Shown: positions 1 through 7,877 of the stretch, in pieces
Layout of the letters: each line of letters starts with the position of its first letter
How positions within the stretch are numbered: position 1 is the first letter of the stretch
The notes under the pieces: model-generated
What the model was told of the DNA's origin: nothing
Database searches by the model: none
What the model saw: the letters and a program-made list of their open reading frames with translations, nothing else
From: a virus
IMG/VR virus record: IMGVR_UViG_3300035179_000912
Location: 1 to 27,176 of that record
Reading direction: 5' to 3' (one strand)
Length of the DNA stretch: 27,176 nt
Program-made: the position numbers and the translations under genes

Positions 1-804
1 ATGCCCAGACTTAGGCTGACTCTTGCGCTAATTCTGTTGACCTTGTTTACGGTAAGCGCTGCAGCTTATGCCTGGGTGCCACAGAACCTTGGGTTTGAAA
101 TCTATGCTACGAACACCCATGCTTGGCACATCAGCCTAGGGAACATGGCTGTGGGAACATTGAAGACATTCAATGCGACGGTGGAATGTGAAGAGAAATC
201 AGGCGAGTTTCTCGTAACCTACTTTCTTGAAATCGACGGCCCAAAGGGCCTTTGCAGTGATTACCTGAAAGTGTGGTGGCAAGACACCGATGGAGGAGCT
301 TTCACGATAGGAAAAGGAGGTCAACAAACGTTTTCGGGAAGCGGTACTGTCAGATGGAACAGCGAACCGTCAGATTTCAAAGCAGGACACAAAAATAACG
401 TGACACTGACACTCACTTTCTTGACGACAGCAGCCATAGGCAAATACGAAGCCAAAGTGTGGGTGTCTTTCACTCAAAGGCCAATCAAGGCCGAGATAAT
501 CATCGTTCCACGAGTGTTGAATAGCAGAAGCGAGGGGGAATGGATTAAAGCATTCATATTCTTGCCAGAACCTTACTCGCCTAAGAACATCGACATTAAA
601 TCAGTGAAACTGTGGTACAGGGGCAACTTTATTTCAGCGGGACGGGGCACACCTACAGGGTGCTTCTTCATGGCCGAGTTTCCAAGAAATCGTCTTATAG
701 AGTTGCTCGGATCTGCGAAAGGGCTTGTCAAACTTCGCATCACAGGCAGGGTCAAAGGGAATGAATTCTATGGAATTGTCACGATTAATATAGACAGATC
801 ATAG
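1..804 (+). CDS. Exported beta-rich protein of unknown function
   Basis: The 267-aa product opens with a classical signal peptide: basic MPRLR, a hydrophobic stretch and a likely cleavage site near SAAAYA, about residue 24. The mature part alternates short hydrophobic strands with polar turns, has N-x-S/T sequons such as NATV and NVTL, and lacks a C-terminal anchor, so it looks like a secreted or surface Ig-like beta-sandwich protein. I do not recognise a family. The ATG is the first base of the window, so the true start and promoter may lie outside. It converges tail-to-tail on the COG2401-like gene with 5 bp between the stop codons. It could be a host surface protein at the edge of a provirus or a viral accessory protein; the sequence does not decide. 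Confidence 0.7.
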   Translation: MPRLRLTLALILLTLFTVSAAAYAWVPQNLGFEIYATNTHAWHISLGNMAVGTLKTFNATVECEEKSGEFLVTYFLEIDGPKGLCSDYLKVWWQDTDGGAFTIGKGGQQTFSGSGTVRWNSEPSDFKAGHKNNVTLTLTFLTTAAIGKYEAKVWVSFTQRPIKAEIIIVPRVLNSRSEGEWIKAFIFLPEPYSPKNIDIKSVKLWYRGNFISAGRGTPTGCFFMAEFPRNRLIELLGSAKGLVKLRITGRVKGNEFYGIVTINIDRS

Positions 805-809
805 ACATT

Positions 810-2285
810 TTATACACGCAAACCTGAAGGCAAAGTTGTGGGCGCCGCTTGATTATCCGGCCAGAATAGGTAAACCTTAGTTTGCAGTAGCATTCCGCAT
901 ATCTTTATGAGACGAGCCATCTTTTCCAATGGAGCTTTCTTCAATGCCTCGGCGTAGAGGCTGACTTTTCCATAGACGTTGCGTGAAGCAAATTCTTTGA
1001 GGAATCTAGGATGCCGATACTTGATAAAGGCGGCTCGTAGCTTGTTCAAATCAGCTGAGTTTAGAAGACGCAATTTGTGCAATAGATAAGTTTGGGAGCC
1101 TAGGAATTGAGGGTTAAAGCCTAGATCAGACAGAGTTTCGCAAATGCAGAGGAGTCCTTTGACAGGACTTTGCTGGGTGATCCGCTGCATCCCAGCGTTT
1201 TCTGCAAAGGGATTGTACTTTGCCATGACTGCAACCATTTCAACGTGCGTTCCGACAAGCGGCAGTGTATCTCCGATCAACTTCTTCCCCAGTCCCATTG
1301 TCCGATATTTTGGATGCACAACGACACGGCTGATAATGCTCAGTTTCTCGTTAAGTTCATTCATACGCATTCTGGGTAAAACCATTCTGCGACCGTATGC
1401 ATTAGGGGGTGGATAACAGTAAACAATCACGCCGCACACTTCCTCTGCACGCCGGAGAGAGAAGATCTTGCGAACAGCACCCAGTCTGTGGCTTCGATAA
1501 TGAAAACTGGCGAGCCGCTTCCAATCCTGCGTTGTACCCTCCGAAACATGCATCTCTCCCATCAGACTGCACTCTCGGGCTGGCTCGTTTGGATAATATT
1601 TGACTGATATCTCCTTACCGAAGCGCTTGTGAACATGAACACTAGGCTTCAAATCCTCAAACAAGTCAGTATGAGTTGTGGCCGCAACAACAGCTTTTCC
1701 AAGGGCTCTCGCAAGCTTCTGTACATTAAAGGCCACAATCTTCGCTGTATCCCGGTCTAGTGTGGCGCAGAACTCGTCCATCACCCACCATTGTCTACCG
1801 CTCTCAATCAACTTGGCGAGACGGTACCTGTATCGCTGACCATCTGACAGTTGATTGTAGGTGCGTAGGAATAAAAACGCGTCGTTAAGGCCCACGCGGC
1901 TTAGAAGCTCCAGGCCTTCCTCAACCGTTCTGCCAAGCGTTTCGATAAGCGGCCTGTCAGCATCCACTCTAACACGGGTCATCTCAACCGCCTCAGGTCC
2001 AAGATCCTTAAGCAGAGCTCGCAAGAAAACACTCTTGCCGCTACCACTATCGCCCGTAATGTACACAATGTCCTTCGGAGAAAGGTTCAACTCAACATTG
2101 TCATATATCACGAACTTCTCCCATTTGTCAAGACCTAATCCAAAGCCTTCAGCAACCGCAACAACTCTCTCACTAGGTCTAGGAGCCGCAGTTTCATACG
2201 CGACATCAAGAACAAACTTGCCAGAAATTCTATCATAACGCCTAGCAAACTTGCAGATCCTGAAATACTCTCTTGCTCTTCTCAT
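810..2285 (-). CDS. COG2401-like ABC-type ATPase fused to GNAT acetyltransferase
   Basis: The 491-aa protein has an ABC ATPase core in its N-terminal half: Walker A GDSGSGKS (78-85), signature LSDGQ (146-150), Walker B WVMDE (167-171) and an H-loop His in TTHTD (about 205). No transmembrane segment is present, so it is not a transporter subunit. From about residue 240 a GNAT fold follows, with the acetyl-CoA loop motif R-T-M-G-L-G (329-334) after a VVVHP strand. This order matches COG2401, known as an ABC-type ATPase fused to a predicted acetyltransferase, whose biochemical role is unknown to me. The C-terminal helix (KICGMLLQTKVYLFW) recurs at 23.5 kb. The ATG start lies about 80 bp beyond a T-run terminator, so it is probably transcribed apart from the late operon. 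Possible roles include modification of a host or virion protein driven by nucleic-acid binding; that is inference. Confidence 0.85.
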   Translation of the reverse strand: MRRAREYFRICKFARRYDRISGKFVLDVAYETAAPRPSERVVAVAEGFGLGLDKWEKFVIYDNVELNLSPKDIVYITGDSGSGKSVFLRALLKDLGPEAVEMTRVRVDADRPLIETLGRTVEEGLELLSRVGLNDAFLFLRTYNQLSDGQRYRYRLAKLIESGRQWWVMDEFCATLDRDTAKIVAFNVQKLARALGKAVVAATTHTDLFEDLKPSVHVHKRFGKEISVKYYPNEPARECSLMGEMHVSEGTTQDWKRLASFHYRSHRLGAVRKIFSLRRAEEVCGVIVYCYPPPNAYGRRMVLPRMRMNELNEKLSIISRVVVHPKYRTMGLGKKLIGDTLPLVGTHVEMVAVMAKYNPFAENAGMQRITQQSPVKGLLCICETLSDLGFNPQFLGSQTYLLHKLRLLNSADLNKLRAAFIKYRHPRFLKEFASRNVYGKVSLYAEALKKAPLEKMARLIKICGMLLQTKVYLFWPDNQAAPTTLPSGLRV

Positions 2286-2326
2286 TGTTTAGACACCTAG
2301 TATCTACTGACAATAATCAAATTGGC

Positions 2327-2342
2327 AAAAAAGGGGAAAAAA
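2327..2342 (-). terminator. T-run terminator at the end of the late operon
   Basis: On the minus strand two runs of six T separated by CCCC follow about 25 nt after the stop of the last membrane-protein gene (2368). Oligo-T tracts without a hairpin are the usual archaeal intrinsic terminator. Its position, after the last late gene and before the COG2401-like gene, fits the end of a transcription unit. Confidence 0.6.
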
Positions 2343-2367
2343 GTCTTCAGAAAATCAAAATGCAGCC

Positions 2368-2787
2368 TTACGTTTTTGGAGGACTTGGGCCAGACGCCAG
2401 GGTCACCTGCCTGGTGAAATGCAACTTTCTTGCAATTATCTCGGAGACCTTCCACAGATACCAAGTAAGAAAACCGTTAGCAAACCAGAGTTGGATCGTA
2501 CTATAAGACCAGCCAGCATACAAGGTGCCAACCCCTATCGTGAAGCTGATCAACGCCGTGTACACGAAGTTTTCAAGCTTGAAGTTTTCAGCAGGCGCCT
2601 TCGACAAGTATCCCACGATGCAATTTAGCAAAGCAAGTATCACGGCGATAGGCGTGGCCTTAGCCGCAACCCAGATCCCGTGAATCCAGTCGATAGGCAA
2701 ATCCGGAGGCTGATCCTGAGCAAAAACGACAGGAATAGCAACCGCAAATGCCAGCAAAGCTAAAACAGCCAGGAATAGCTTCTTCAA
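2368..2787 (-). CDS. Small membrane protein with signal peptide, holin-like position
   Basis: I chose a TTG start at 2787 because GGAGGTGG sits about 8 nt upstream, and translation from it gives a clean signal peptide (MKKLFLAVLALLAFAVAIP, then VFAQD). The 139-aa product has two or three further hydrophobic stretches (around ATPIAVILALLNCIVGYL, ALISFTIGVGTLYAG and the QLWFANGFLTWYLW region) and a basic C-terminus. An in-frame ATG 16 codons upstream (2835) has no ribosome site. It is the last gene of the late operon, beside another small membrane protein. That is where tailed viruses often keep holins, but no family motif is visible and a lysis role is only suggested by context. Confidence 0.75.
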   Translation of the reverse strand: MKKLFLAVLALLAFAVAIPVVFAQDQPPDLPIDWIHGIWVAAKATPIAVILALLNCIVGYLSKAPAENFKLENFVYTALISFTIGVGTLYAGWSYSTIQLWFANGFLTWYLWKVSEIIARKLHFTRQVTLASGPSPPKT

Positions 2788-2827
2788 TTCCGTTCCACCT
2801 CCTCTCACCTTGCGAAACCGGTAAGCT

Positions 2828-3124
2828 TCAAGCATGTTGACCTATCAAAACGCCAGTGATAGTGCCAATCAACCCAGTAATTGCGGCGAACACTTCGCTG
2901 TTCCAGCTGTGAAGAAGAGCCATGTGAGCAATCTCCACAGCGCTAAGGCAAACCGTCATGCCGATGGCAAACTTCACGCCGTACACAAGCTCATCTTGGG
3001 GCCTGATAAGAAGCTCTTGACTCCTTCCCCTGGGCCCTTTCTGATGAATTCTTCTTGTCAGGGCCCGTTCAACCCAGTCTGCCACGGTGATTGCGCACCT
3101 TCTGCTGCCTAGAACTACGCTCAT
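2828..3124 (-). CDS. Small two-helix membrane protein, holin-like
   Basis: The product (98 aa from ATG 3124; 103 aa from a TTG at 3139) has a basic cytoplasmic-looking N-terminal half (ERALTRRIHQKGPRGRS). Two hydrophobic helices follow, around FAIGMTVCLSAVEIAHMAL and FAAITGLIGTITGVLIG. The second resembles the glycine-rich helix common in small phage membrane proteins and holins. Its 5' end overlaps the 3' end of the preceding gene by about 55 bp, and it lies just upstream of another membrane protein, so the pair may act together in the envelope. Family identity is not established. Confidence 0.7.
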   Translation of the reverse strand: MSVVLGSRRCAITVADWVERALTRRIHQKGPRGRSQELLIRPQDELVYGVKFAIGMTVCLSAVEIAHMALLHSWNSEVFAAITGLIGTITGVLIGQHA

Positions 3125-3464
3125 TCCGCCTTCCGCCAATCAAAAAACTGTGAAGCAAATCTTTGGCCTTTTCAGTTGAAACATAACTCTTCCGTATAAT
3201 GGTAATTTTTATGCTCCATTGAATGGGAATCGCTGTGTAGTCCAAATCGTAGAGGCCGTTGGCATACCGAAAATTGTTCTGAGCCAGGATCAAGTGCTTG
3301 CTGTTTTGACCTAAGACGGCAAGGTAAATCCCCCAACTTTCAACGTTTACATCAATTTTCGTACCGACCTCCAAGCTCTTGCCTCTGCTCGCGTCGCACC
3401 ATTCAACACACACTAAATCGCCTACGCTGAGTTTTTCTATTTCACCAAGAATCTTTCGCTTCAA
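3069..3464 (-). CDS. Uncharacterised protein downstream of the tail fibre
   Basis: A TTG at 3464 begins 1 nt after the stop of the hub/fibre gene, with a GGAG about 10 nt upstream, giving MKRKILGEIEKL and 131 aa. An ATG at 3524 would overlap the fibre gene by 59 bp and has no ribosome site. The core (KLSVGDLVCVEWCDAS, EVGTKIDVNVESWGIYLAVL, KHLILAQNN) reads like a small beta-barrel of SH3 or Sm type, followed by a basic tail rich in Arg and Gln. No family is recognised. Its place after the fibre and before two membrane proteins could mean a fibre-assembly, lysis-related or regulatory role. Confidence 0.65.
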   Translation of the reverse strand: MKRKILGEIEKLSVGDLVCVEWCDASRGKSLEVGTKIDVNVESWGIYLAVLGQNSKHLILAQNNFRYANGLYDLDYTAIPIQWSIKITIIRKSYVSTEKAKDLLHSFLIGGRRNERSSRQQKVRNHRGRLG

Positions 3465-3465
3465 C

Positions 3466-6400
3466 TCAGTTTTTCTCCATTTGTTTTCGTGTATGCTTTC
3501 GCAAAAGGTGTCTGAACCTGACATGCGGGCTCGTTTTTCCCAGAAGTTGCATGTTGCCTTTTTCGTTAAGAACCATTATCACCTTGCCCCTTGAGTTCAG
3601 AAAGGCCAGACCTCTTGGAAAGCCAAGCTTTTCGGCTTCAGTTATAGCAAACTTGTTTTCGAAAACAACGTCAGCAGCAGACCAGTTCTTGCAGTTGACG
3701 CTGTTTGTGATTATGCCACCGTTGAACGTTATTTGGCCAGAATAGACGTTCGGACATCGCGCTTCAGCAAGGACGCCGCTTGTGATGTCTCCTGCAGCGT
3801 GGTTGTGTCCTGCTGGCGTGTACCGGCCATTAGGGTTAACATACATTGGATTGTTACTTGCACCTTCAGCTTCAAGCACGTAGCCATTTGTGCCACGCGG
3901 CATATTCAACAATGAAAATTGGCCGCTCGTAATAATGCCGGCGTCCGCAGTTACATTCTGCAGAACACGGCTGCTCGAGATAACCAACGCACCGCCGATA
4001 TTCAACCACCCAAGATCGGCAAGGCCTGCCAGATACAGGTTGCCCCATCTCGTTCCAGAAGCGCCAAGATTGTAGGTGTTGTCAGCGTTTGGCAGAAAGT
4101 GAACTGCAACTCCGCCCGCTAAAGCTTTAATCGCACCTGCAAGGTAAATGTCTCGCCAGCGTTTCGGCGTAACATTTTCGCCAATATCATATAGATTGTC
4201 TGCATCGGGTATCAGGTTTCCAGTCCAATGGAATTGGCTCGCGTAAAGGTCTATTGCGTGGATCTCGCTCCAACGTCGTGGCGAGTCGCCACCGTGGCCA
4301 ATCTTTCCTGCATTGTCTCCTGTAGGTACAAGATCATTCTTGACTTCAAACTCTCCAGATACTAGTCTGCGCAGCCAAGTGTCAAGAGCAGCAGTCCCAC
4401 CTGAACCGAACTGGAGACGGTCTTCAAGTAAAGATGCCAGCGGGTTAGCATCACCTTGATTCTTTATGTGCAACTGACCATATGGCGAACCCAGGCCATG
4501 ATACAAAGTTAATAGTTTGCCGTGGATTTCATTCCAGTGGTAAGATTCACAACCGAAAATACCATGCTCATTGTCAGAAGGTTGTAGCTGATGATCAACA
4601 AGTTGCGAACCGCTCTTGTTCTTAGTTCGGAACGTCGTGACTGCTGCCACATCATTAAGAGGTCCTATAAAATTTGGCGCGATCCAGCCTGTGAGCGGAT
4701 CCCAGCCTCCTACTGCTGGACTGCTGTATTGAACGCCGTTAACGTCGCCCACTTCATGGCCAACATGGTGATTGCCAAGGCCACCGCCGCTTAGTGATCC
4801 TGTTGTGAACTGGCCCACTCCAGCCTTTGTCCTAGCAAGCTTTTCAACGTTGATTGTTTTAGATCTCATGCCGTAGAGATAATCAGCGAGTTGCGGGGAG
4901 ACTTTTCCAAGTTCAAAAGTCACTTCAAGCGTCTGTTCTTTGCCGTCAACGTAATACTCTACAGTGTCAACGCGGTAGTCGCCGTCAACATTCTCGTTCG
5001 GAAAAGTAATGTGCACAGTGTCGCCTGGAAGAATCGGCGTGCTACCATAATCAAGGATTGTGCTTTTGACAGTTAGAGACTCCGCGGCATCCTTATAGTA
5101 CGCTAGCAGACTTTTCGCGCGTAGGTCACATTCGCCATCAGTTACAAGCTCTTCATCAGTTTCTGAGAGTTCGCGCAGTTCATCGCCAGCTACTTGTTCA
5201 ACAGCCGAAAAACGGCCCTTGTCAAAGAAAAGCTTGTCAACATTCATAGCGATCCAGCCGTTCGTCTGATATGGACCGCAAACGCCCTGTCCCGCAAATT
5301 CTATGTAGTTTATGTTTCTCCAGTCCGGATTACCCTGCGGAATCCAGTAAGGCTCATTACTGTTCTGCGTTTCATAGGCTGTGCCAAGGCGATCTGTAAA
5401 ATAGGCCCAACGCGTGTCCTGCTGGTCAGCATCAGCGATTGCATAGTGCTTTTCAAAATAGTTATTAGGATCCGTCATTAAGCGGACATAAAAATCTGTG
5501 AACCAATAGTTTCCGCCTATGCACTGACCAGTTTTGCGTAGCGCATAGTTCAGCTGCTGAAAACCATTATGGCCACCACACTCAACACCACTTTGCAGGG
5601 CAAGTCTCATACGGGCCGTGGGATATGGCCAAGTGCTCACGCCTTGAACATACACGCTGTAGTTGCCGTAAACCTTGTTTGTGCCATCTGCGCTGAGGGC
5701 CTCACCTGAATCGCAGCTCCAACCCGTTGTATCTTCAGTCCATAAATCCATGCTTGCAGGATAGACTTTCTCTGCGGCGCCGAAAACGTATATCTTATTG
5801 CGCACCCGGGTGATGTCTTTCTTATAGCCCGTAACCTCTGGAATGTTTACGAGAGATACGCTCCCAGCTTTACTGTTTAAGGGGAAAAACTCGAACTTGC
5901 CATCAGGCACCACGCGAAAGTCGAAGCCGATAGCACCGTTGAGATCAGCGGTTTCAGCAATGTACTTGAGAATATCCCAAAGTGTAGTGTTGTCATAGTC
6001 AAGCTCCGTGTAGGTGGTGCTTGTATCTTCGATAAGTTCAACGCCGTTTCTACTATGGCTGAGACCTGCATAACTGTCCATCAAGTCTTTGACTACTGCT
6101 TCACCCTTCTGGTTCGTGTACGTCTTGCTTACAACCCGGCCAAAAAGGCGTTCGCCGCAACATCTGCCCGTGACCTTGAGATAGTGCTCGTCAACCGAGG
6201 GTTCCTCGTACTCGATGTTTTCAACCTTGCAAGTAATGATTTGCGGTACATTCGTTCCTCTGCCGATGTAGATGCTACCATTAGATGGTACAATGATCGG
6301 AGTTTGTCCGCCAGGACTGTACTTCTTGTTCCAGTTTTGCAAGGTCAGTTCGAAGCTGCTGACTTCCTTTGTGCAGCCAAGATGTATCCTAAGGTCGATA

Positions 6401-6474
6401 ACATCGCCTTGAGGGGGCGTAACCGTGCCTAAGACAACAGCAACCTGCGGGATCCCGACGCTCCCGATACTCAT
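3466..6474 (-). CDS. Tail hub protein fused to a tail fibre
   Basis: The 1002-aa protein is the largest in the window. Residues about 1-240 and 420-560 look like a baseplate/tail-tip hub of the gp27/gpD type: a beta-rich start, then KVENIEYEEPSVDEHYLKVTG and ILKYIAETADLNGAIGFDFRV, and later VDTVEYYVDGKEQTLEVTFELG. A beta-sandwich-like insert lies at about 250-420 (YPASMDLWTED onward). Residues about 640-850 carry four copies of a fibre repeat with the pattern DN-x-(Y/G)-x-(I/L)-G then (R)RW-x-(E/D/N)-I/L-Y/H. The C-terminus (GLAFLNSRGKVIMVLNEKGN) looks like a fibre tip. It overlaps the tape-measure stop by 4 bp (ATGA), so the two are translationally coupled. It probably forms the tail tip and contacts the host surface. 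Confidence 0.85.
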   Translation of the reverse strand: MSIGSVGIPQVAVVLGTVTPPQGDVIDLRIHLGCTKEVSSFELTLQNWNKKYSPGGQTPIIVPSNGSIYIGRGTNVPQIITCKVENIEYEEPSVDEHYLKVTGRCCGERLFGRVVSKTYTNQKGEAVVKDLMDSYAGLSHSRNGVELIEDTSTTYTELDYDNTTLWDILKYIAETADLNGAIGFDFRVVPDGKFEFFPLNSKAGSVSLVNIPEVTGYKKDITRVRNKIYVFGAAEKVYPASMDLWTEDTTGWSCDSGEALSADGTNKVYGNYSVYVQGVSTWPYPTARMRLALQSGVECGGHNGFQQLNYALRKTGQCIGGNYWFTDFYVRLMTDPNNYFEKHYAIADADQQDTRWAYFTDRLGTAYETQNSNEPYWIPQGNPDWRNINYIEFAGQGVCGPYQTNGWIAMNVDKLFFDKGRFSAVEQVAGDELRELSETDEELVTDGECDLRAKSLLAYYKDAAESLTVKSTILDYGSTPILPGDTVHITFPNENVDGDYRVDTVEYYVDGKEQTLEVTFELGKVSPQLADYLYGMRSKTINVEKLARTKAGVGQFTTGSLSGGGLGNHHVGHEVGDVNGVQYSSPAVGGWDPLTGWIAPNFIGPLNDVAAVTTFRTKNKSGSQLVDHQLQPSDNEHGIFGCESYHWNEIHGKLLTLYHGLGSPYGQLHIKNQGDANPLASLLEDRLQFGSGGTAALDTWLRRLVSGEFEVKNDLVPTGDNAGKIGHGGDSPRRWSEIHAIDLYASQFHWTGNLIPDADNLYDIGENVTPKRWRDIYLAGAIKALAGGVAVHFLPNADNTYNLGASGTRWGNLYLAGLADLGWLNIGGALVISSSRVLQNVTADAGIITSGQFSLLNMPRGTNGYVLEAEGASNNPMYVNPNGRYTPAGHNHAAGDITSGVLAEARCPNVYSGQITFNGGIITNSVNCKNWSAADVVFENKFAITEAEKLGFPRGLAFLNSRGKVIMVLNEKGNMQLLGKTSPHVRFRHLLRKHTRKQMEKN

Positions 6475-7238
6475 TCAACACCACGCCGGAGCATATTCTG
6501 TTCCTGAGCACGTTGAATACCCTTGGTCACTTTTGGAATTTTGCTCGCTGCATCATTGTAATTATTGACGCTTGCAGTCGCAGCGTTCATTTGACTTGCA
6601 AAAATAGAGACCGCAGCAGCAGCGGCAATGATAACCCCGATTCCCACACCTGTCAAGGCCAGAAAGGTTGCATGGCTAATGTTTAAAGCGTTCTGGCAGG
6701 CCGTAGCAAAGTTGCAGGCGGCAGCATAAATATTGTGGGCAACTGCTGAAAGGCTAATCGCTCCGGTAGTAGCCGTTGTTGCCGTGCCTTCAATCGCAAT
6801 CGCGGCCGTGTGCCCTGTTGTCATGACTGATAGGAAGCTGTACATTCGAGCGGCTGTGGATACAACCATTATCATGGTCATGACCGTGCGCAGGTACTTG
6901 TTTGTTTCTTTATCCACGAGCCCGAAATCATTAGCCAGCATTGTGATCTCTGAACCCATCATAGCAAAATTCCTGATGCCGCCTGCAACCGTGCGTAAGC
7001 TCACTTCACAAGCCTCAACATGCGTGCCCATATCCGTGAAGCTCTCACCTGCAACGCGGACGTCTGCGCACATCTCTGTCGCGGCAACCCCAACCTGGCT
7101 GAAGGAGCCAACAGCACTGGCACCCACAGAAGCGATATTGTCACCCATCCTTGCAGCGTCACCACTGATCGCTTCAAACTCAGGCGTAGCCTCATTAACC
7201 GCCTTGATAGTTACACCCAATTCACCCATATTGCTCAT
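6471..7238 (-). CDS. Short tail tape-measure-like protein
   Basis: The 255-aa product starts MSNMGELGVTIKAVNEATPEFE, the usual opening of tape-measure proteins (ikavneAtp-FeaI). It continues as an Ala/Gly/Thr-rich helical chain with a long hydrophobic segment (GVGIGVIIAAAAAVSIFASQM, roughly 195-220) and ends in a basic helix. It sits between the gp10-like gene and the hub gene, the normal place for a tape measure. It is very short for the family, where several hundred to over a thousand residues are common. By the usual rule of about 0.15 nm per residue it would specify a tail of at most about 40 nm. There is no sign of a frameshift; the start is an ATG after a 45-bp gap. Confidence 0.75.
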   Translation of the reverse strand: MSNMGELGVTIKAVNEATPEFEAISGDAARMGDNIASVGASAVGSFSQVGVAATEMCADVRVAGESFTDMGTHVEACEVSLRTVAGGIRNFAMMGSEITMLANDFGLVDKETNKYLRTVMTMIMVVSTAARMYSFLSVMTTGHTAAIAIEGTATTATTGAISLSAVAHNIYAAACNFATACQNALNISHATFLALTGVGIGVIIAAAAAVSIFASQMNAATASVNNYNDAASKIPKVTKGIQRAQEQNMLRRGVE

Positions 7239-7284
7239 GAAAACCGAGACTCCTACCTTGACACTACTTTGGTACTACTTCGGC

Positions 7285-7659
7285 CTATTCCGAGGAAGCT
7301 TCCTCAGTTGCGTACTGCAACGCGGCAGCAACAATCGAAAGAAAATTCATGGCATTCTCGCTCAGAGCTCGCGTCAAGAAATACCGTGCCTGAATGTACC
7401 GCGTTCCAAGCTCTTGAAAGATTGCGTATGGTACCATGCACGCGACCTTGACGACCCACTTGTAAATTATCTGTGAGTATATGCTTGAAATCAACCGTCC
7501 GGTACGAATTGGTGCAAGCTCCTGAGCCCTTCGTATAACAAGCCGGCCAGTCTGATTCAACGCGTCCTGCACATACTTCTGCGTCGCATCATCCAGTCGA
7601 CGCATTCTCTCAGCAAAATCTTCAATGCCGCCAACTTCAACCCGAAACTGTACGGTCAT
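7285..7659 (-). CDS. HK97 gp10-like minor tail/neck protein
   Basis: The 124-aa protein matches the HK97 gp10 family pattern: an N-terminal FRVEVGGIEDFAERMRRL, the central AP(I)RTGRLISSIY, VPYAIFQELGTRYIQARYFLTRAL, and a C-terminal amphipathic helix. Members act at the head-tail joint or as minor tail components in siphoviruses. Unusually it is placed after the tail chaperones instead of before the tail tube. Its ATG overlaps the preceding stop as ATGA, indicating coupled translation. Confidence 0.8.
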   Translation of the reverse strand: MTVQFRVEVGGIEDFAERMRRLDDATQKYVQDALNQTGRLVIRRAQELAPIRTGRLISSIYSQIIYKWVVKVACMVPYAIFQELGTRYIQARYFLTRALSENAMNFLSIVAAALQYATEEASSE

Positions 7660-7859
7660 CCACGGAAGCCCCTTTGAGAACCAGATTCTCTCTTGGCCTT
7701 GTCAATTTCCTGTTGAGTCTGCCGGTCAATCTCTGCAAGAATTATCAGAAATTCCTGTATCTTCTTACTAGGTTGCTGCTCTAACTCTTCGACTGTCCAT
7801 CCGAACTCTTTGCACAAGCGATAATCTGTCAGGGCTGGATGCGGTCTTCCGCGTCTCAT
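7656..7859 (-). CDS. Tail assembly chaperone, downstream (-1 frame) part
   Basis: The 67-aa ORF (LTDYRLCKEFGWTVEELEQQPSKK onward) resembles the short T part of tail-assembly chaperone pairs (lambda G/GT type): a 'd..L..efGwt..el...p..ki..fl.il' helix set followed by a basic linker. It lies in the -1 frame relative to the preceding ORF and contains its own ATG at 7859. Ribosomes slipping at 7871-7877 would read through LLRA into this ATG and make a fusion of about 188 aa. It could also be translated separately, because GAGGGC precedes the ATG by a few bases. Chaperones of this kind coat the tape measure and recruit tail-tube subunits. Confidence 0.8.
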   Translation of the reverse strand: MRRGRPHPALTDYRLCKEFGWTVEELEQQPSKKIQEFLIILAEIDRQTQQEIDKAKRESGSQRGFRG

Positions 7860-7877
7860 CGCCCTCAGGAGTTTTTT
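7831..7877 (-). promoter_or_regulatory. Probable programmed -1 frameshift site with nested stem-loop
   Basis: On the minus strand the zero-frame codons AGA AAA AAC contain the heptamer A AAA AAC (7871-7877), a canonical X XXY YYZ slippery site. The zero-frame stop TGA follows one codon later (7865-7867). Five nucleotides after the heptamer, AGGGC (7861-7865) can pair with GCCCT (7831-7835). Inside that stem, GCGG-AAGA-CCGC (7841-7852) forms a perfect tetraloop hairpin. The -1 frame is open from the heptamer into the downstream chaperone ORF. This is the arrangement known for G/GT-type tail chaperones in tailed phages. Confidence 0.8.

Noticed and set aside
810-2285. ABC transporter subunit
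   Set aside because: It has no membrane segments or permease partner and is fused to a GNAT domain.
6733-7476. 247-codon plus-strand frame
   Set aside because: It lies antisense to the tape measure and gp10-like genes; its composition mirrors their Ala/Thr-rich codons.
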